A stretch of DNA of 64,000 nucleotides from Thiotrichaceae bacterium UBA7357 (GCA_002470825.1 DKOR01000017.1:1-64000), one strand, 5' to 3'; numbered from the stretch's first letter, positions 8,439 through 18,523 are shown. Notes: generated by a model from the letters alone, not told the origin. Numbers and translations: made by a program.

Positions 8439-9941
8439 TTGAATAGAAACATATCAACTTTATTATTTTATTTATCTTTATCTGCATATTCTGGACATGT
8501 ATTTTCTTGGAATATATTAACAGATAAACTCGATATGAGTTGTGAGCAGTCTAAGACTACACTCAATTGTACATATCGAGCTTTAGTACCAAACATGATT
8601 ACCGACATATCAGCAAACTCAAACACTGACCGCCTTCAAATAATTAAAATAAACCAATCATCTGAAGGTAAAAAATCAACTGCAATTTTATTTCTAGTTG
8701 ATACAAGTGACCCTAATAGACAAAATGTTATCGAAAAGAATAAATCTCATATAAAAAAAATGTTAAGTAAAGTCAATTCAGATCATAAAGTTGGGCTCGC
8801 ATCATTTGATAAATCCATAAAGCTTTTAGCCCCTATAGGAACTTCGAAATTGTTATTGTCTAAGTCAGTAGATACTTTAAATGCAGATGGAAAAACAACT
8901 GAATTATATCGAAATCTCATAAAAGCAATTGAACATTTAAAATCATTTACTGCGCATAGAAAATTGATTGTACTATTGTCGGATGGCCAAGCTGAAGACA
9001 AAGCATACTTTCATAATGACGTCATCAGAGAAGCGAGAAAACATGCAGTCGTCATCAATTCAATTGGGTATCCAAGAACTGTTTCACTGTCTGTATCTTT
9101 ACAAACAATGAGAAGACTGAGTGAAGAAACTGGTGGATTTTTTTTTGAAACTAACATGCGTTACGAATTACCATCAAAAATATTGACATCATTCATCAAC
9201 AACCTGACTAATACTCGTCAATTTACCGTTGAATTAGACTCTTTATCTCAGAACCACCCTGCACCAAAGACAATAACTCTCGTAGTTGAAAGTCAGAGCG
9301 GTGTAGAGAATATCAACATACCAGTGAAAATAAAAACTATACCAAAGTCTGTACAGACAGAGACAGATATTCCAAACTTAGAAACTCAAACTTCTAATAC
9401 AGTAATTGCTGATGATAATTCATTAATACAGGCACTAACAAAAAAAACAGGTAATAAATCAAGTAATTTTTGGCTTTGGTATGGACTACCTGTTTCGTTA
9501 ATCATCATGATTATCTTTATATTTACCATATTTTTTTTATTGTGGTATCGACATACTGAACCCAAATTGATTTCTGATAGTGATTATAAGGCTTATGCTT
9601 ATTTAATAACTAATGATGGAACTGAAACTCGATATCCAATAACAAGAGAAGTTTGGCGAATTGGCCGAAGTAAGGACAATGAATTAAATTTGAATGATAA
9701 TTCTCTCTCACGGCGTCATGCTGAAGTTCACCGAAATAGCGATGGTACATTTATTATTGTTGACATGAATTCAATGAATGGAATATATATTAATAATGAA
9801 AAAATAGAAAAGAAAGAACTTCATGAGGGTGACGTTATTGAGATCGGAGATGTCTCATTCTACTTCACACAAACGACCTCAGATTACGCACTTGAAGAAG
9901 CTACTGTAATGGAAAAAACAAAAGCACCAATCGATGTCTAA
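8439..9941 (+). CDS. VWA (periplasmic) - TM - FHA (cytoplasmic) protein
   Basis: A signal peptide or anchor (about 1-23) is followed by a von Willebrand A domain (about 78-265), a linker, one membrane helix (about 348-370) and a C-terminal FHA domain (about 405-478). The FHA core is intact (IGRSKDNE, SLSRRHAEV, MNSMNG), so it should read phosphothreonine in the cytoplasm. In the VWA domain the metal site is incomplete: DTSDP at 88-92 in place of DxSxS, although Asp182 in LLSDGQ is kept. The start is a TTG at 8439, since no ATG gives a signal peptide. This protein could couple a cytoplasmic phospho-signal to a periplasmic domain and to the channel subunits encoded just upstream. No Ser/Thr kinase gene is in the window. 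Confidence 0.82.
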   Translation: MNRNISTLLFYLSLSAYSGHVFSWNILTDKLDMSCEQSKTTLNCTYRALVPNMITDISANSNTDRLQIIKINQSSEGKKSTAILFLVDTSDPNRQNVIEKNKSHIKKMLSKVNSDHKVGLASFDKSIKLLAPIGTSKLLLSKSVDTLNADGKTTELYRNLIKAIEHLKSFTAHRKLIVLLSDGQAEDKAYFHNDVIREARKHAVVINSIGYPRTVSLSVSLQTMRRLSEETGGFFFETNMRYELPSKILTSFINNLTNTRQFTVELDSLSQNHPAPKTITLVVESQSGVENINIPVKIKTIPKSVQTETDIPNLETQTSNTVIADDNSLIQALTKKTGNKSSNFWLWYGLPVSLIIMIIFIFTIFFLLWYRHTEPKLISDSDYKAYAYLITNDGTETRYPITREVWRIGRSKDNELNLNDNSLSRRHAEVHRNSDGTFIIVDMNSMNGIYINNEKIEKKELHEGDVIEIGDVSFYFTQTTSDYALEEATVMEKTKAPIDV

Positions 9942-9949
9942 TTATTTAA

Positions 9950-10642
9950 TCAATTAATAGGTTCTATTAGTTCTATATAATCATTGATTAGGTCTATCAT
10001 GGCTGATTCATTTAAAGATGGTTCATTTTCACCGAACCATTGTTGTTTATTCTCAACAATCAATCTCGATATATTCATAGCAATGTGTTTTACTTTGCCA
10101 GTGTTAATTTTCTCAGGGGCATTGACCAATAATGATGTAGCTGCTCCCAATACAATTTCTTTATGTTTTTGCAATAACGAATCAAATTCTGCTATTGCCA
10201 GGATAGGCTCATTCTGTTCAGGTTTGACTGTTTGAATAACAAAGGCTATCAATGCACTGAACTCAGTAGGAACCGTTATTCGACTAATCATTGCCCAGCG
10301 ATACAAATCAATTGCCAAGACTTCCCATTGTTGAGCTGAATCGTCAATATTGATAATTGATAATAGTTTTTTAGAAACGCATTCTTGTGCATGCTTCCAT
10401 AGTTCCAGCATTTTATTTGAGACATCTTCTTCAATATCATAATGCTCTGGATCTATACCAAATAGTAGTGGAATACCTTCTTTATGCAGCAACCATTTTT
10501 CCTTACAAACCCATTTTTCATATAATTTCTGCAATCTTAAATGTTCTTCATCATAGATCACTACTTCTTGAGTTTCTTTCGATATTGATATTTCTTTATT
10601 ACGGTGATGTAATGCTACTTTGATTCTATTGATAATATCCAT
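9950..10642 (-). CDS. Protein of unknown function
   Basis: A 230-residue soluble protein with no signal peptide, no membrane helix and no motif I can place. It is rich in helix-forming residues, with a tryptophan cluster at about 44-50 (KWVCKEKWLL) and several Leu/Ile heptad-like stretches in the C-terminal half. It converges on the VWA-FHA gene with only 8 bases between the stop codons, so it is next to that cassette but not in its operon. Coding potential is supported by its length and lack of a competing frame. Function unknown. Confidence 0.65.
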   Translation of the reverse strand: MDIINRIKVALHHRNKEISISKETQEVVIYDEEHLRLQKLYEKWVCKEKWLLHKEGIPLLFGIDPEHYDIEEDVSNKMLELWKHAQECVSKKLLSIINIDDSAQQWEVLAIDLYRWAMISRITVPTEFSALIAFVIQTVKPEQNEPILAIAEFDSLLQKHKEIVLGAATSLLVNAPEKINTGKVKHIAMNISRLIVENKQQWFGENEPSLNESAMIDLINDYIELIEPIN

Positions 10643-10932
10643 AACTACATACTTTCTATTAGACTATTGAAAGGAACATTCAATCCTTATATATCGATAA
10701 CAAGAGACTGGTCTGATTTGACTATTTATCTTCTTAAGATTACATCAAGGGTAAATAAGAATTAAATTTTTAGCAAACTCATAAAATTGAGTCAGAGTTT
10801 TATTCCTTTTTAAAAAAAAATTTATTCAAATACTATTACAAAGAGTGAGTATATTTCTATGTTTTTGTAACGACTGATAAAAAAAATATCGAAAAATGTG
10901 ATGAAAACTGTATATTCATAAAAGATTGTTAA
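10643..10932. other. Intergenic region, 290 bp
   Basis: Separates tilS from the minus-strand gene of unknown function. It is very AT-rich, with a weak possible stem AAACTC/GAGTTT near 10776-10801 next to an A/T run that could end the tilS transcript. I see no gene, tRNA or clear promoter in it. Confidence 0.4.
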
Positions 10933-12276
10933 TTACGATTCAACAGCTTTTTCATATCCAGACCATACTATCTTCCATGAAGGTTCATCATCAGCGGCAA
11001 GATAGCCAATATCTGTACACATACCAGGTATTGCAACCAACATACCATTAACATAAATCATGGGAAATCTGTCTCTCTCCCATGGTAAAACACCCCGTTC
11101 TTGAAATAATTGCTTTACAGTTTTTGACTTAGAGAAATTATTTAGTCTCAACTTTTCACCACCAACCCTATATTGAACACTAATATTTTTATTCTCAATG
11201 TTTTTCTTTGATAAGCCGCATCCAATTTCTGTTTTTACAATTAGCGTCTCATTCATTATTTTTAAGGGACTAGGAATCTCCCATTTCAAATTGATACTAT
11301 CAATATTTTTGTGTTTCCTTCTGAAAGCATACAGTAGTTTCTTATATTTCCTTACTTCAATATTTTTCCAGTTTACGCAATTCTCATTATCAGATTTTGA
11401 ATTAATCAAATCTGAAATGATTTGATTAATATGCTTCGAGTTTGGTGATTCTAGTTCAAGTTTTTGAAGCCAAATAAAAATTATATTTTTCTGTCTTGTA
11501 ACACTAAAATTTCGTAAGAGATTTAGACTTAATTGTTTTTTGTGAGATACGTTTTTAAAGTCTTCCAAACCTATCTCTCTCATTAAAGATGCACACTCTT
11601 GTTGATGTTCAAGTGAACGTAAAATTGTTTTGCGATAAGAAGACCATCTTTTCTCAAATACTGGAATAACACTATGTCTTAAGTAATTTCTATCAAACTT
11701 CGTATCCATATTACTTGGATCTACTTGCCAAGATAATCTATTTTCTTCCGCATATAATTTTAATTCACTTCGACAATAGTTTAATAATGGACGAACATGT
11801 GTGGCATTCGCAATATCTTTGTAAATAGGCATTGATGATAAACCACGTGGCCCTGCACCGCGGAGAGCTTGTAAAAAAAAAGTTTCAACCTGATCATCCT
11901 GATGATGTGCTGTGAAGAGCAAATCACCTTTATTCATAACTTGAGCAATAAGTTCATATCTTTTTTTCCTCGCCCAGGCTTCAACACTACTACACTTTGG
12001 AACTTTTTCATTAATATTTATTTGAGTGAATGACAGACCATAATAGTCACATTGGCTTCTACAGAAATCACCCCACTCGTCACTTTGCCTTTGTATCCCA
12101 TGATCCACATAAATGACTCCAAATGACTTTCCTATCTTTTCTCTATGAGAAAAAACAAGGTGTAGCAAGACACTAGAATCCATTCCACCACTACAAGCAA
12201 TCCAGATTTTTTTTGTCTGTGGGAATGTATTTAGTATCAAATCAAAACTAAATTGTGAAAGTCGACTCGTTGACAC
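10933..12276 (-). CDS. tilS: tRNA(Ile)-lysidine synthase TilS
   Basis: Attaches lysine to cytidine 34 of the tRNA-Ile with anticodon CAU, changing its codon from AUG to AUA and its charging from Met to Ile. The N-terminal N-type ATP pyrophosphatase domain has the PP-loop SGGMDSS at about 29-35 and the downstream HHQDDQVET motif. The C-terminal part carries the tRNA-binding TilS domain ending after LRLNNFSKSKTVKQLFQE. The length (447) is normal. It is the last gene of the long rpsB-to-tilS run, 49 bases after accA. Confidence 0.95.
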   Translation of the reverse strand: MSTSRLSQFSFDLILNTFPQTKKIWIACSGGMDSSVLLHLVFSHREKIGKSFGVIYVDHGIQRQSDEWGDFCRSQCDYYGLSFTQININEKVPKCSSVEAWARKKRYELIAQVMNKGDLLFTAHHQDDQVETFFLQALRGAGPRGLSSMPIYKDIANATHVRPLLNYCRSELKLYAEENRLSWQVDPSNMDTKFDRNYLRHSVIPVFEKRWSSYRKTILRSLEHQQECASLMREIGLEDFKNVSHKKQLSLNLLRNFSVTRQKNIIFIWLQKLELESPNSKHINQIISDLINSKSDNENCVNWKNIEVRKYKKLLYAFRRKHKNIDSINLKWEIPSPLKIMNETLIVKTEIGCGLSKKNIENKNISVQYRVGGEKLRLNNFSKSKTVKQLFQERGVLPWERDRFPMIYVNGMLVAIPGMCTDIGYLAADDEPSWKIVWSGYEKAVES

Positions 12277-12325
12277 GAAATATATCTATACACTAAACAT
12301 AAATGAAAAAATCAAGAATGAAAGA

Positions 12326-13279
12326 TTAATTTTTCTTGAATTCACCGATTTGTCTTATCTTCTTTTGTCTTTTTAGAACAACTTCTTCAATTGGCATGTC
12401 ACGCAGTTTTTTTAAGTCCTCAACTAAAGCGAATTTCAAACTATTTGCAATGCAATCAAAATCACGATGTGCACCTCCTAATGGTTCAGTAACCACACGA
12501 TCTACTAAATTGAGTTCATTCAACTTTTGTGCCGTGATGCCCATTGCTGCTGCTGCTTCTTTGGCATTATCAGTACTTTTCCAAAGAATCGAAGCACATC
12601 CCTCGGGTGAGATTACAGAATATGTGCTATATTGCAGCATCAACAAGCGATCACCAATACCAATGGCTAGCGCACCTCCTGACCCACCTTCTCCAATCAC
12701 TGTTGCAATAATTGGAGTTTTCAATTCCGACATAGCCATCAAGTTTCTAGCAATAGCTTCGCTCTGACCTCGCTCTTCTGCATCGACACCTGGATAAGCT
12801 CCTGGTGTATCTATAAATGTAAGTACCGGAAGATGAAAACACTCTGCCATCTGCATGATACGTAATGCTTTACGATAGCCTTCAGGTTTTGGCATTCCAT
12901 AATTTCGCATAATTCTATCTTTAGTACCACGACCTTTCTGATGCCCTATGACAGCGACAGATTTTCCGTCTAGCCTTGCTATACCAGTGATAATTGCTGG
13001 GTCATCTGCAAAATATCGCTCTCCATGCAATTCTTGAAAATCGGTAAATATGAGATCAATATAATCTTGCGTGTACGGCCTTTCTGGATGACGTGCTACT
13101 TGAGAAACCTGCCACGGACTCAATGAAGAAAAAATGGATTCTGTCAATTCATTACTACGTTTTTTGAGCCGTGAAATCTCTTCGTTAATATTTATTTTTT
13201 TATCATTCCCTACGTGGCGTAATTCCTCAATTTTAGCCTCGAGCTCGGCAATCGGTTGTTCAAAATCTAGGAAATTCAT
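12326..13279 (-). CDS. accA: Acetyl-CoA carboxylase carboxyltransferase subunit alpha
   Basis: Alpha half of the carboxyltransferase that moves the carboxyl group from biotin to acetyl-CoA, giving malonyl-CoA for fatty acid synthesis. The family opening FLDFEQPIAELEAKIEEL, the central GRGTKDRIMRNYGMPKPEGYRKA region and the GEGGSGGALAIG loop are all present. The length of 317 matches the E. coli protein. It lies 17 bases after dnaE in the usual gammaproteobacterial order. Confidence 0.97.
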   Translation of the reverse strand: MNFLDFEQPIAELEAKIEELRHVGNDKKININEEISRLKKRSNELTESIFSSLSPWQVSQVARHPERPYTQDYIDLIFTDFQELHGERYFADDPAIITGIARLDGKSVAVIGHQKGRGTKDRIMRNYGMPKPEGYRKALRIMQMAECFHLPVLTFIDTPGAYPGVDAEERGQSEAIARNLMAMSELKTPIIATVIGEGGSGGALAIGIGDRLLMLQYSTYSVISPEGCASILWKSTDNAKEAAAAMGITAQKLNELNLVDRVVTEPLGGAHRDFDCIANSLKFALVEDLKKLRDMPIEEVVLKRQKKIRQIGEFKKN

Positions 13280-13296
13280 ATTGTCAAATAAGGTTA

Positions 13297-16200
13297 TTAA
13301 ATTCGTCTAATATTATAATCTATTTTGATGTTCTCTTTCCCAATTGATTCTGATAATTCATCTAATAAATCATCATTTATTGTTAAACGCCATTTTTCTC
13401 CAAGATTTAGATTTGCAATAGCATCTTTATTATCATATTGAATAGACACTTCAGAGCTTCCATTCCTAAACGGTGTTATAGTTTTCTTTAAATCTTCAAT
13501 ACCACCATTTTTAAGATAATCGTATTTTATATTCAAAATAAGATTTCCATTTTTTTTTCTGATATCATCAAGACTGTATATTTCATTCGCACGAATAGAT
13601 ATACCACTCTCAATATAATCATCTTCAATAGCCTTACCTTTTATGATGACTAATTGATCCTTAACAAGCAAATGCCGAAACTTTAAAAACTCATCTGAAT
13701 AGACGTTAACTAATACCCGAGCTGTCCTGTCATCTAATTTAATCTCTGCCATACGTCCTCTACTACCCGTGCGGGTTCGTATACTCATAATATACCCAGC
13801 AACAATTACACTTCCAAACTTAAATGAATTCAATTTTGATGTTATCACTCCTTTTAATTCAGCTTCGTATCGATTAATAGGATGACCTTTTAAATAAAAA
13901 CCTAAAGTATCTTTTTCCCCAGTCAATCTTTCTTTTTCTGTCCAGTCTATGGCATTATCATACATAGATTTATTTTCAGTCTTATTTTTATTTTCCACAT
14001 TCAAACCAAACATATCATTTTGTCCGCTTGTACTATTTTGGCTATGCTGTTCTGCTAATGATATAGCTTTTCCCAAATTGTGTACCAGAGTACTTCTAGT
14101 TGCACCTAATTCGTCCATCGATCCAGAACGTATTAAAGCATCTATCACACGTCGATTAGCTTTTCGCAGATCTACTCGTTTGCAAAGATCAAATAAGTCT
14201 GAGTAATGACCGCCATTTTCTCTTTCGTTTATTATAATTACAATCGCTGACTCACCAACACCTTTAACAGCACCTAACCCATAACAAATAGTTGTATCAT
14301 CGACTACTGTAAAGCTATATTCACTTTTATTTACTGATGGTGGCAAAATCTTTACCTTTAGCCGTCTAACTTCCTCCAAAAAAGCAACAACCTTTTCCGT
14401 ATTGTCCATATCGGAAGATAATACTGCGGCCATAAATGCAGCAGGATAATGAGCTTTTAACCATGCAGTTTGATAGGCAACTAAAGCATATGCTGCAGAA
14501 TGTGACTTATTAAATCCATAACCAGCAAATTTTTCCATCAAATCAAAAATCATTGTCGCCTGTCTTTTTTTAATTCCTCGATCAACTGCACCATCAGTGA
14601 ATATTGTTCGCTGTTTTGCCATCTCCTCTGGTTTTTTCTTTCCCATTGCACGCCGTAACAAATCTGCAGCACCCAGTGTGTAACCTGCTAATACTTGTGC
14701 AATTTGCATTACTTGCTCTTGATAAAGTATGACACCATAAGTTGTTTTTAATGCTGGCTCCAAATCGTCATGCATATACTTCCATAACCTACCATGTTTT
14801 CTATCAACAAAATCATCGACCATTCCTGATTGTAAAGGTCCCGGCCTAAACAAAGCAACGAGTGCTATCAAGTCATCAAAAACATCTGGCTTAAGTCGCT
14901 TTATTAACTTTTTCATTCCATCTGATTCTAATTGAAAAATAGCTGTCGTATCCATCCTTTGAATCAGTTCATACGTAGACGGGTCATCAAGTGGAATTTT
15001 TTGTATATTAATTGGTTCCTTATTCTCTGCTGACCTTATAAAATTTATATCGCGTAGCGCCCAATTGATAATAGTTAATGTCCTAAGTCCTAGAAAATCA
15101 AATTTGACTAAACCTATAGACTCAACATCACCCATATCAAATTGAGTAACCGTTGCTTTTGAATCTTGCTCACAGTATAAAGGCATATATTCATATAAAG
15201 GCTCAGGAGCTATAACTAGACCACCAGCATGTCGCCCAGCATTTCTAATCAGGCCTTCAAGCTTCTGTGCCAAATTCAGTAATGTCCTCACATCTTCTTC
15301 ACTCTTATAACGTTTTCGTAACACTTTTTCTTCTAATAAGGCTCTATCAAGAGTCATATTCAAATCAAATGGTATTAACTTTGCAAGCTGGTCTACAAAA
15401 CTATAAGGGAACCCAAGTACTCTTCCAACATCTCTTACTACGGCCTTTGCCGCCATAGTACCGTATGTAATTATTTGTGAGACATGTTCCCGTCCATATT
15501 TCCGAGCAACATAATCAATAACTTCATCTCTACGATCCATACAAAAATCAATATCGAAATCTGGTAATGAGACTCGTTCTGGATTTAGAAAACGTTCAAA
15601 TAGCAAGTCATATTCAAGGGGATCTAACTCCGTAATATCTAAAGCATAGGCCACTAGTGAACCTGCACCCGAACCACGTCCAGGTCCTACCGGTATATCA
15701 CTCTCTTTGGCCCAACGAATAAAATCAGCAACTATAAGGAAATATCCAGAAAAACCCATCCCGGTAATAACATCGACTTCACGTTGTAATCTTACAGAAT
15801 ATTCTTCATTTTTTGACTTAGAGAAATTATTAGATTCTCTAAGAATTTTCTGCAAACCATTTTTTGCATCCTTAATAAGTCTTTGGTCCTCTGTCTCGCC
15901 TGAATTAACAGGAAAGTGAGGTAAAAAATATTCTCCTAAAGTAAACTCAATATTGCATCGTTGCGCTATTTTGATGGTGTTTTCAAGCGCCTCAGGTATG
16001 TCTGAGAATAGCTTCTGCATTTCTTCATATGTTCGAAGATATTGTTGAGTAGTATGTTGTTTGACGCGTCTTGGATCATTTAATGTATACCCTTCTTGTA
16101 TACACACACGTGCTTCGTGTGCTTCAAAGTCATCTTTTTTTATAAAACACACATTATTAGCGGCAACAAGAGGAACATTAAATTTTTCAGCATATTTTAT

Positions 16201-16743
16201 AGCTTCACGCATATAGTCTTCTTGATTCTTTCTACCGATTCTTTGCAATTCAAAATAATATCTATCTGGAAAAACTGTCAACCATTTTTCTATATTATTT
16301 TCTATCTTTGCTGTATCTTGAAGTAAAGTTGAATTTGAAAAATCACCACTATCCGCACAATCTATAACAATAAGTCCATCGTTATGATTTTTCAGCCACT
16401 CAAATTTTATTAATGGATTCCCACGAAATTGTCCCTCAGTAAAACTTTTCGTTATCAGTCTAGATAGATTTTTGAAACCTTCAATATGCTGACAGAGAAG
16501 AATGATGTTTGAAGGGTCACTTGGACTATTACTCACGATTTTTATTTGTGCACCTATTATCGGTTTAACACCAACTTTATGCATTGCACGATAAAATTTT
16601 ACTGCTGAAAAAGTGTTTCCCTGCTCCGTAACGGCAACTGCAGGCATGTTAATATCTGCAGCCTTGGCAGCTAAAGTATCAACCTTGATTAAGCCATCAA
16701 TAAGTGAATATTCAGTATGTAGATGTAAATGAACAAAGCTCAT
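13297..16743 (-). CDS. dnaE: DNA polymerase III alpha subunit
   Basis: Replicative polymerase catalytic subunit, 1148 residues, close to the E. coli length. In order it has an N-terminal PHP domain starting FVHLHLHTEYSLIDG, the palm with the catalytic aspartates in PDFDIDFCMDRR near residue 400, the fingers and beta-clamp-binding region (GYGFNKSHSAAYAL, family core), a helix-hairpin-helix region and an OB-fold near the C-terminus (SVIVAGYIMSIRTRTGSRG). It follows rnhB by 12 bases. Nothing looks truncated. Confidence 0.97.
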   Translation of the reverse strand: MSFVHLHLHTEYSLIDGLIKVDTLAAKAADINMPAVAVTEQGNTFSAVKFYRAMHKVGVKPIIGAQIKIVSNSPSDPSNIILLCQHIEGFKNLSRLITKSFTEGQFRGNPLIKFEWLKNHNDGLIVIDCADSGDFSNSTLLQDTAKIENNIEKWLTVFPDRYYFELQRIGRKNQEDYMREAIKYAEKFNVPLVAANNVCFIKKDDFEAHEARVCIQEGYTLNDPRRVKQHTTQQYLRTYEEMQKLFSDIPEALENTIKIAQRCNIEFTLGEYFLPHFPVNSGETEDQRLIKDAKNGLQKILRESNNFSKSKNEEYSVRLQREVDVITGMGFSGYFLIVADFIRWAKESDIPVGPGRGSGAGSLVAYALDITELDPLEYDLLFERFLNPERVSLPDFDIDFCMDRRDEVIDYVARKYGREHVSQIITYGTMAAKAVVRDVGRVLGFPYSFVDQLAKLIPFDLNMTLDRALLEEKVLRKRYKSEEDVRTLLNLAQKLEGLIRNAGRHAGGLVIAPEPLYEYMPLYCEQDSKATVTQFDMGDVESIGLVKFDFLGLRTLTIINWALRDINFIRSAENKEPINIQKIPLDDPSTYELIQRMDTTAIFQLESDGMKKLIKRLKPDVFDDLIALVALFRPGPLQSGMVDDFVDRKHGRLWKYMHDDLEPALKTTYGVILYQEQVMQIAQVLAGYTLGAADLLRRAMGKKKPEEMAKQRTIFTDGAVDRGIKKRQATMIFDLMEKFAGYGFNKSHSAAYALVAYQTAWLKAHYPAAFMAAVLSSDMDNTEKVVAFLEEVRRLKVKILPPSVNKSEYSFTVVDDTTICYGLGAVKGVGESAIVIIINERENGGHYSDLFDLCKRVDLRKANRRVIDALIRSGSMDELGATRSTLVHNLGKAISLAEQHSQNSTSGQNDMFGLNVENKNKTENKSMYDNAIDWTEKERLTGEKDTLGFYLKGHPINRYEAELKGVITSKLNSFKFGSVIVAGYIMSIRTRTGSRGRMAEIKLDDRTARVLVNVYSDEFLKFRHLLVKDQLVIIKGKAIEDDYIESGISIRANEIYSLDDIRKKNGNLILNIKYDYLKNGGIEDLKKTITPFRNGSSEVSIQYDNKDAIANLNLGEKWRLTINDDLLDELSESIGKENIKIDYNIRRI

Positions 16744-16755
16744 CGGAATGAAAAC

Positions 16756-17352
16756 CTATCGTATATATTTGGCTACTGGAGCGAAAGTACGACGATGTAT
16801 TTTTGTCACACCTAATCTTACTAAAGCTTCGACATGCTGCTTAGTAGGATATCCTTTATGCGATGAAAAACCATAGCCTGGATATTTATCATCAAACTTT
16901 ACCATTTCATCATCTCTTGATACTTTAGCAATGATTGATGCCGCACTAATTGCAGGAATTAAGTTATCACCTTTAATAATGGCGATAGTTTTTAAATTGA
17001 CTTTGGGTTTAAAGTTTCCGTCTACAACCACTAGCTTTGGTTTTTCATCTAATGCTTCAATAGCACGTTTCATAGCCAATAGACTCGCTTGCAGTATATT
17101 TATATTATCTATCTCTTCAACTTCTGCACGTCCCAATGACCAGGCCAAAGATTTAGATTTTATTAGTTCTGACAAAATCACCCTCTTTTTATGGCTCAGT
17201 TTCTTAGAATCTTTTAGGCCATTTATTTTAATCTTAGAATCTAATATGACAGCAGCAGCTACAACTGGTCCTGCAAGCGGTCCTCTGCCAACCTCATCAA
17301 CGCCAGCTACCAAGTCGATGCTGTTAATGTAAGTATGATCGATCACTTTCAT
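16756..17352 (-). CDS. rnhB: Ribonuclease HII
   Basis: Removes ribonucleotides from DNA by cutting RNA-DNA hybrids. The catalytic motif GVDEVGRGPLAGPV is close to the N-terminus, and the second Asp lies in VVDGN, with a C-terminal FSSHKGYPTKQH. I chose the ATG at 17352 (198 residues), because family members begin 10-20 residues before the GVDEVGRG motif. The start 25 codons further up would run deep into lpxB. The chosen start overlaps the end of lpxB by 29 bases, which suggests coupled translation. Confidence 0.94.
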   Translation of the reverse strand: MKVIDHTYINSIDLVAGVDEVGRGPLAGPVVAAAVILDSKIKINGLKDSKKLSHKKRVILSELIKSKSLAWSLGRAEVEEIDNINILQASLLAMKRAIEALDEKPKLVVVDGNFKPKVNLKTIAIIKGDNLIPAISAASIIAKVSRDDEMVKFDDKYPGYGFSSHKGYPTKQHVEALVRLGVTKIHRRTFAPVAKYIR

Positions 17353-18487
17353 CACATTCAAGTAATTCGAGAATAGCATCAGCTGCTTGTATGTCAGGTT
17401 TCTTTTTAAGTTCTTCCGATAATTCAAAAAATTCGATTTTCATTTTTTCAACTCGTTCCTGAGACGTCAATAACTTGTTTAGTTCGAAAGACAATATTTC
17501 TGGTATGCACCTTGATTGTAGACATTCAGGCACCAGCATCTTGCCAGCCAGAATATTTGGTAATGAGCAATAGGGAATTTTTGCTAACAACTTTACTATT
17601 AGATACGTTAAAAAGGAAAGTTTATAAGCAACAATCATTGGTTTTTTAAATAGCATTGCTTCCAAGGTTGCGGTACCCGAAGCGAGCATAATAAAATCTG
17701 CTGCTTGCATTACTTGATGAGTATTACCTATAGAAATATTGACATCAAGACCTGGCACAACTCTATGTTTTATTATTTTAAAATAATTTAGTGATTTTTC
17801 ATCCACCAAACCACTGATAAAGTATAAGTCTGGGTGGGTTTTTTGAGATAAGGCAGCTGCTTTTAATAAAGGACTAGCAATTCTTTTTATCTCAGTCAAT
17901 CTACTACCGGGCAAAAGGGCGATGACCGTACTTTTTTGCGGAATATTTAAAGCTAATCTAGCTTTTGACATGTCTGGAGTGCTTGCTATTTTATTTGCTA
18001 GTGGATGACCTACATACTTATTCGGGATATTATATTTGTTATAGATAGCCGTTTCGAACGGGAAAAGATTCAACACTAAATCAGCCGCCTTACCAATTGC
18101 CTTTACTCTATATTCACGCCATGCCCATACAGAGGGACTTACATAATGTACAGTTTTTATACCCGCCTTACGTAATTTTTTTTCGAGCCAAAGATTAAAG
18201 TCTGGAGCATCTATACCAATGAACACGTCTGGTGGATTTTCAATGAAATATTTTAATATATTATTTCTAATTCTTCTTAGTTCAAAATATCGTTCCGCCA
18301 CTTCAGTAAATCCCATTACTGATAATCGCTCCATGGGGTATAACACCTTCATTCCCATTTTGACGAGTTGTACTCCACCAACACCCTCTAATAATAGTGT
18401 TTCATTCTTCTTTCTTAGTTCTTTAATCAGGCCTCCACCGAGCATATCGCCTGATGTTTCTCCTGCGACAATCCCAATACGAACCAT
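17324..18487 (-). CDS. lpxB: Lipid-A-disaccharide synthase
   Basis: Joins UDP-2,3-diacylglucosamine and lipid X into the lipid A disaccharide at the inner membrane. It begins with the family sequence IGIVAGETSGDMLGGGL and contains YVSPSVWAWRE and LLPGSRLTEI, both typical of LpxB. The length of 387 is normal. It sits between lpxA (36-base gap) and rnhB (overlap). Confidence 0.96.
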   Translation of the reverse strand: MVRIGIVAGETSGDMLGGGLIKELRKKNETLLLEGVGGVQLVKMGMKVLYPMERLSVMGFTEVAERYFELRRIRNNILKYFIENPPDVFIGIDAPDFNLWLEKKLRKAGIKTVHYVSPSVWAWREYRVKAIGKAADLVLNLFPFETAIYNKYNIPNKYVGHPLANKIASTPDMSKARLALNIPQKSTVIALLPGSRLTEIKRIASPLLKAAALSQKTHPDLYFISGLVDEKSLNYFKIIKHRVVPGLDVNISIGNTHQVMQAADFIMLASGTATLEAMLFKKPMIVAYKLSFLTYLIVKLLAKIPYCSLPNILAGKMLVPECLQSRCIPEILSFELNKLLTSQERVEKMKIEFFELSEELKKKPDIQAADAILELLECDESDRSYLH

Positions 18488-18523
18488 TAAATCACTTTGA
18501 TGCAGCTAGTATGGAGGACAACT

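Noticed and set aside
6541..9941. Zorya-type anti-phage system
   Set aside because: The channel subunit lacks the long cytoplasmic tail of ZorA, the partner lacks an OmpA-like domain, and no ZorC, ZorD or ZorE protein is present.
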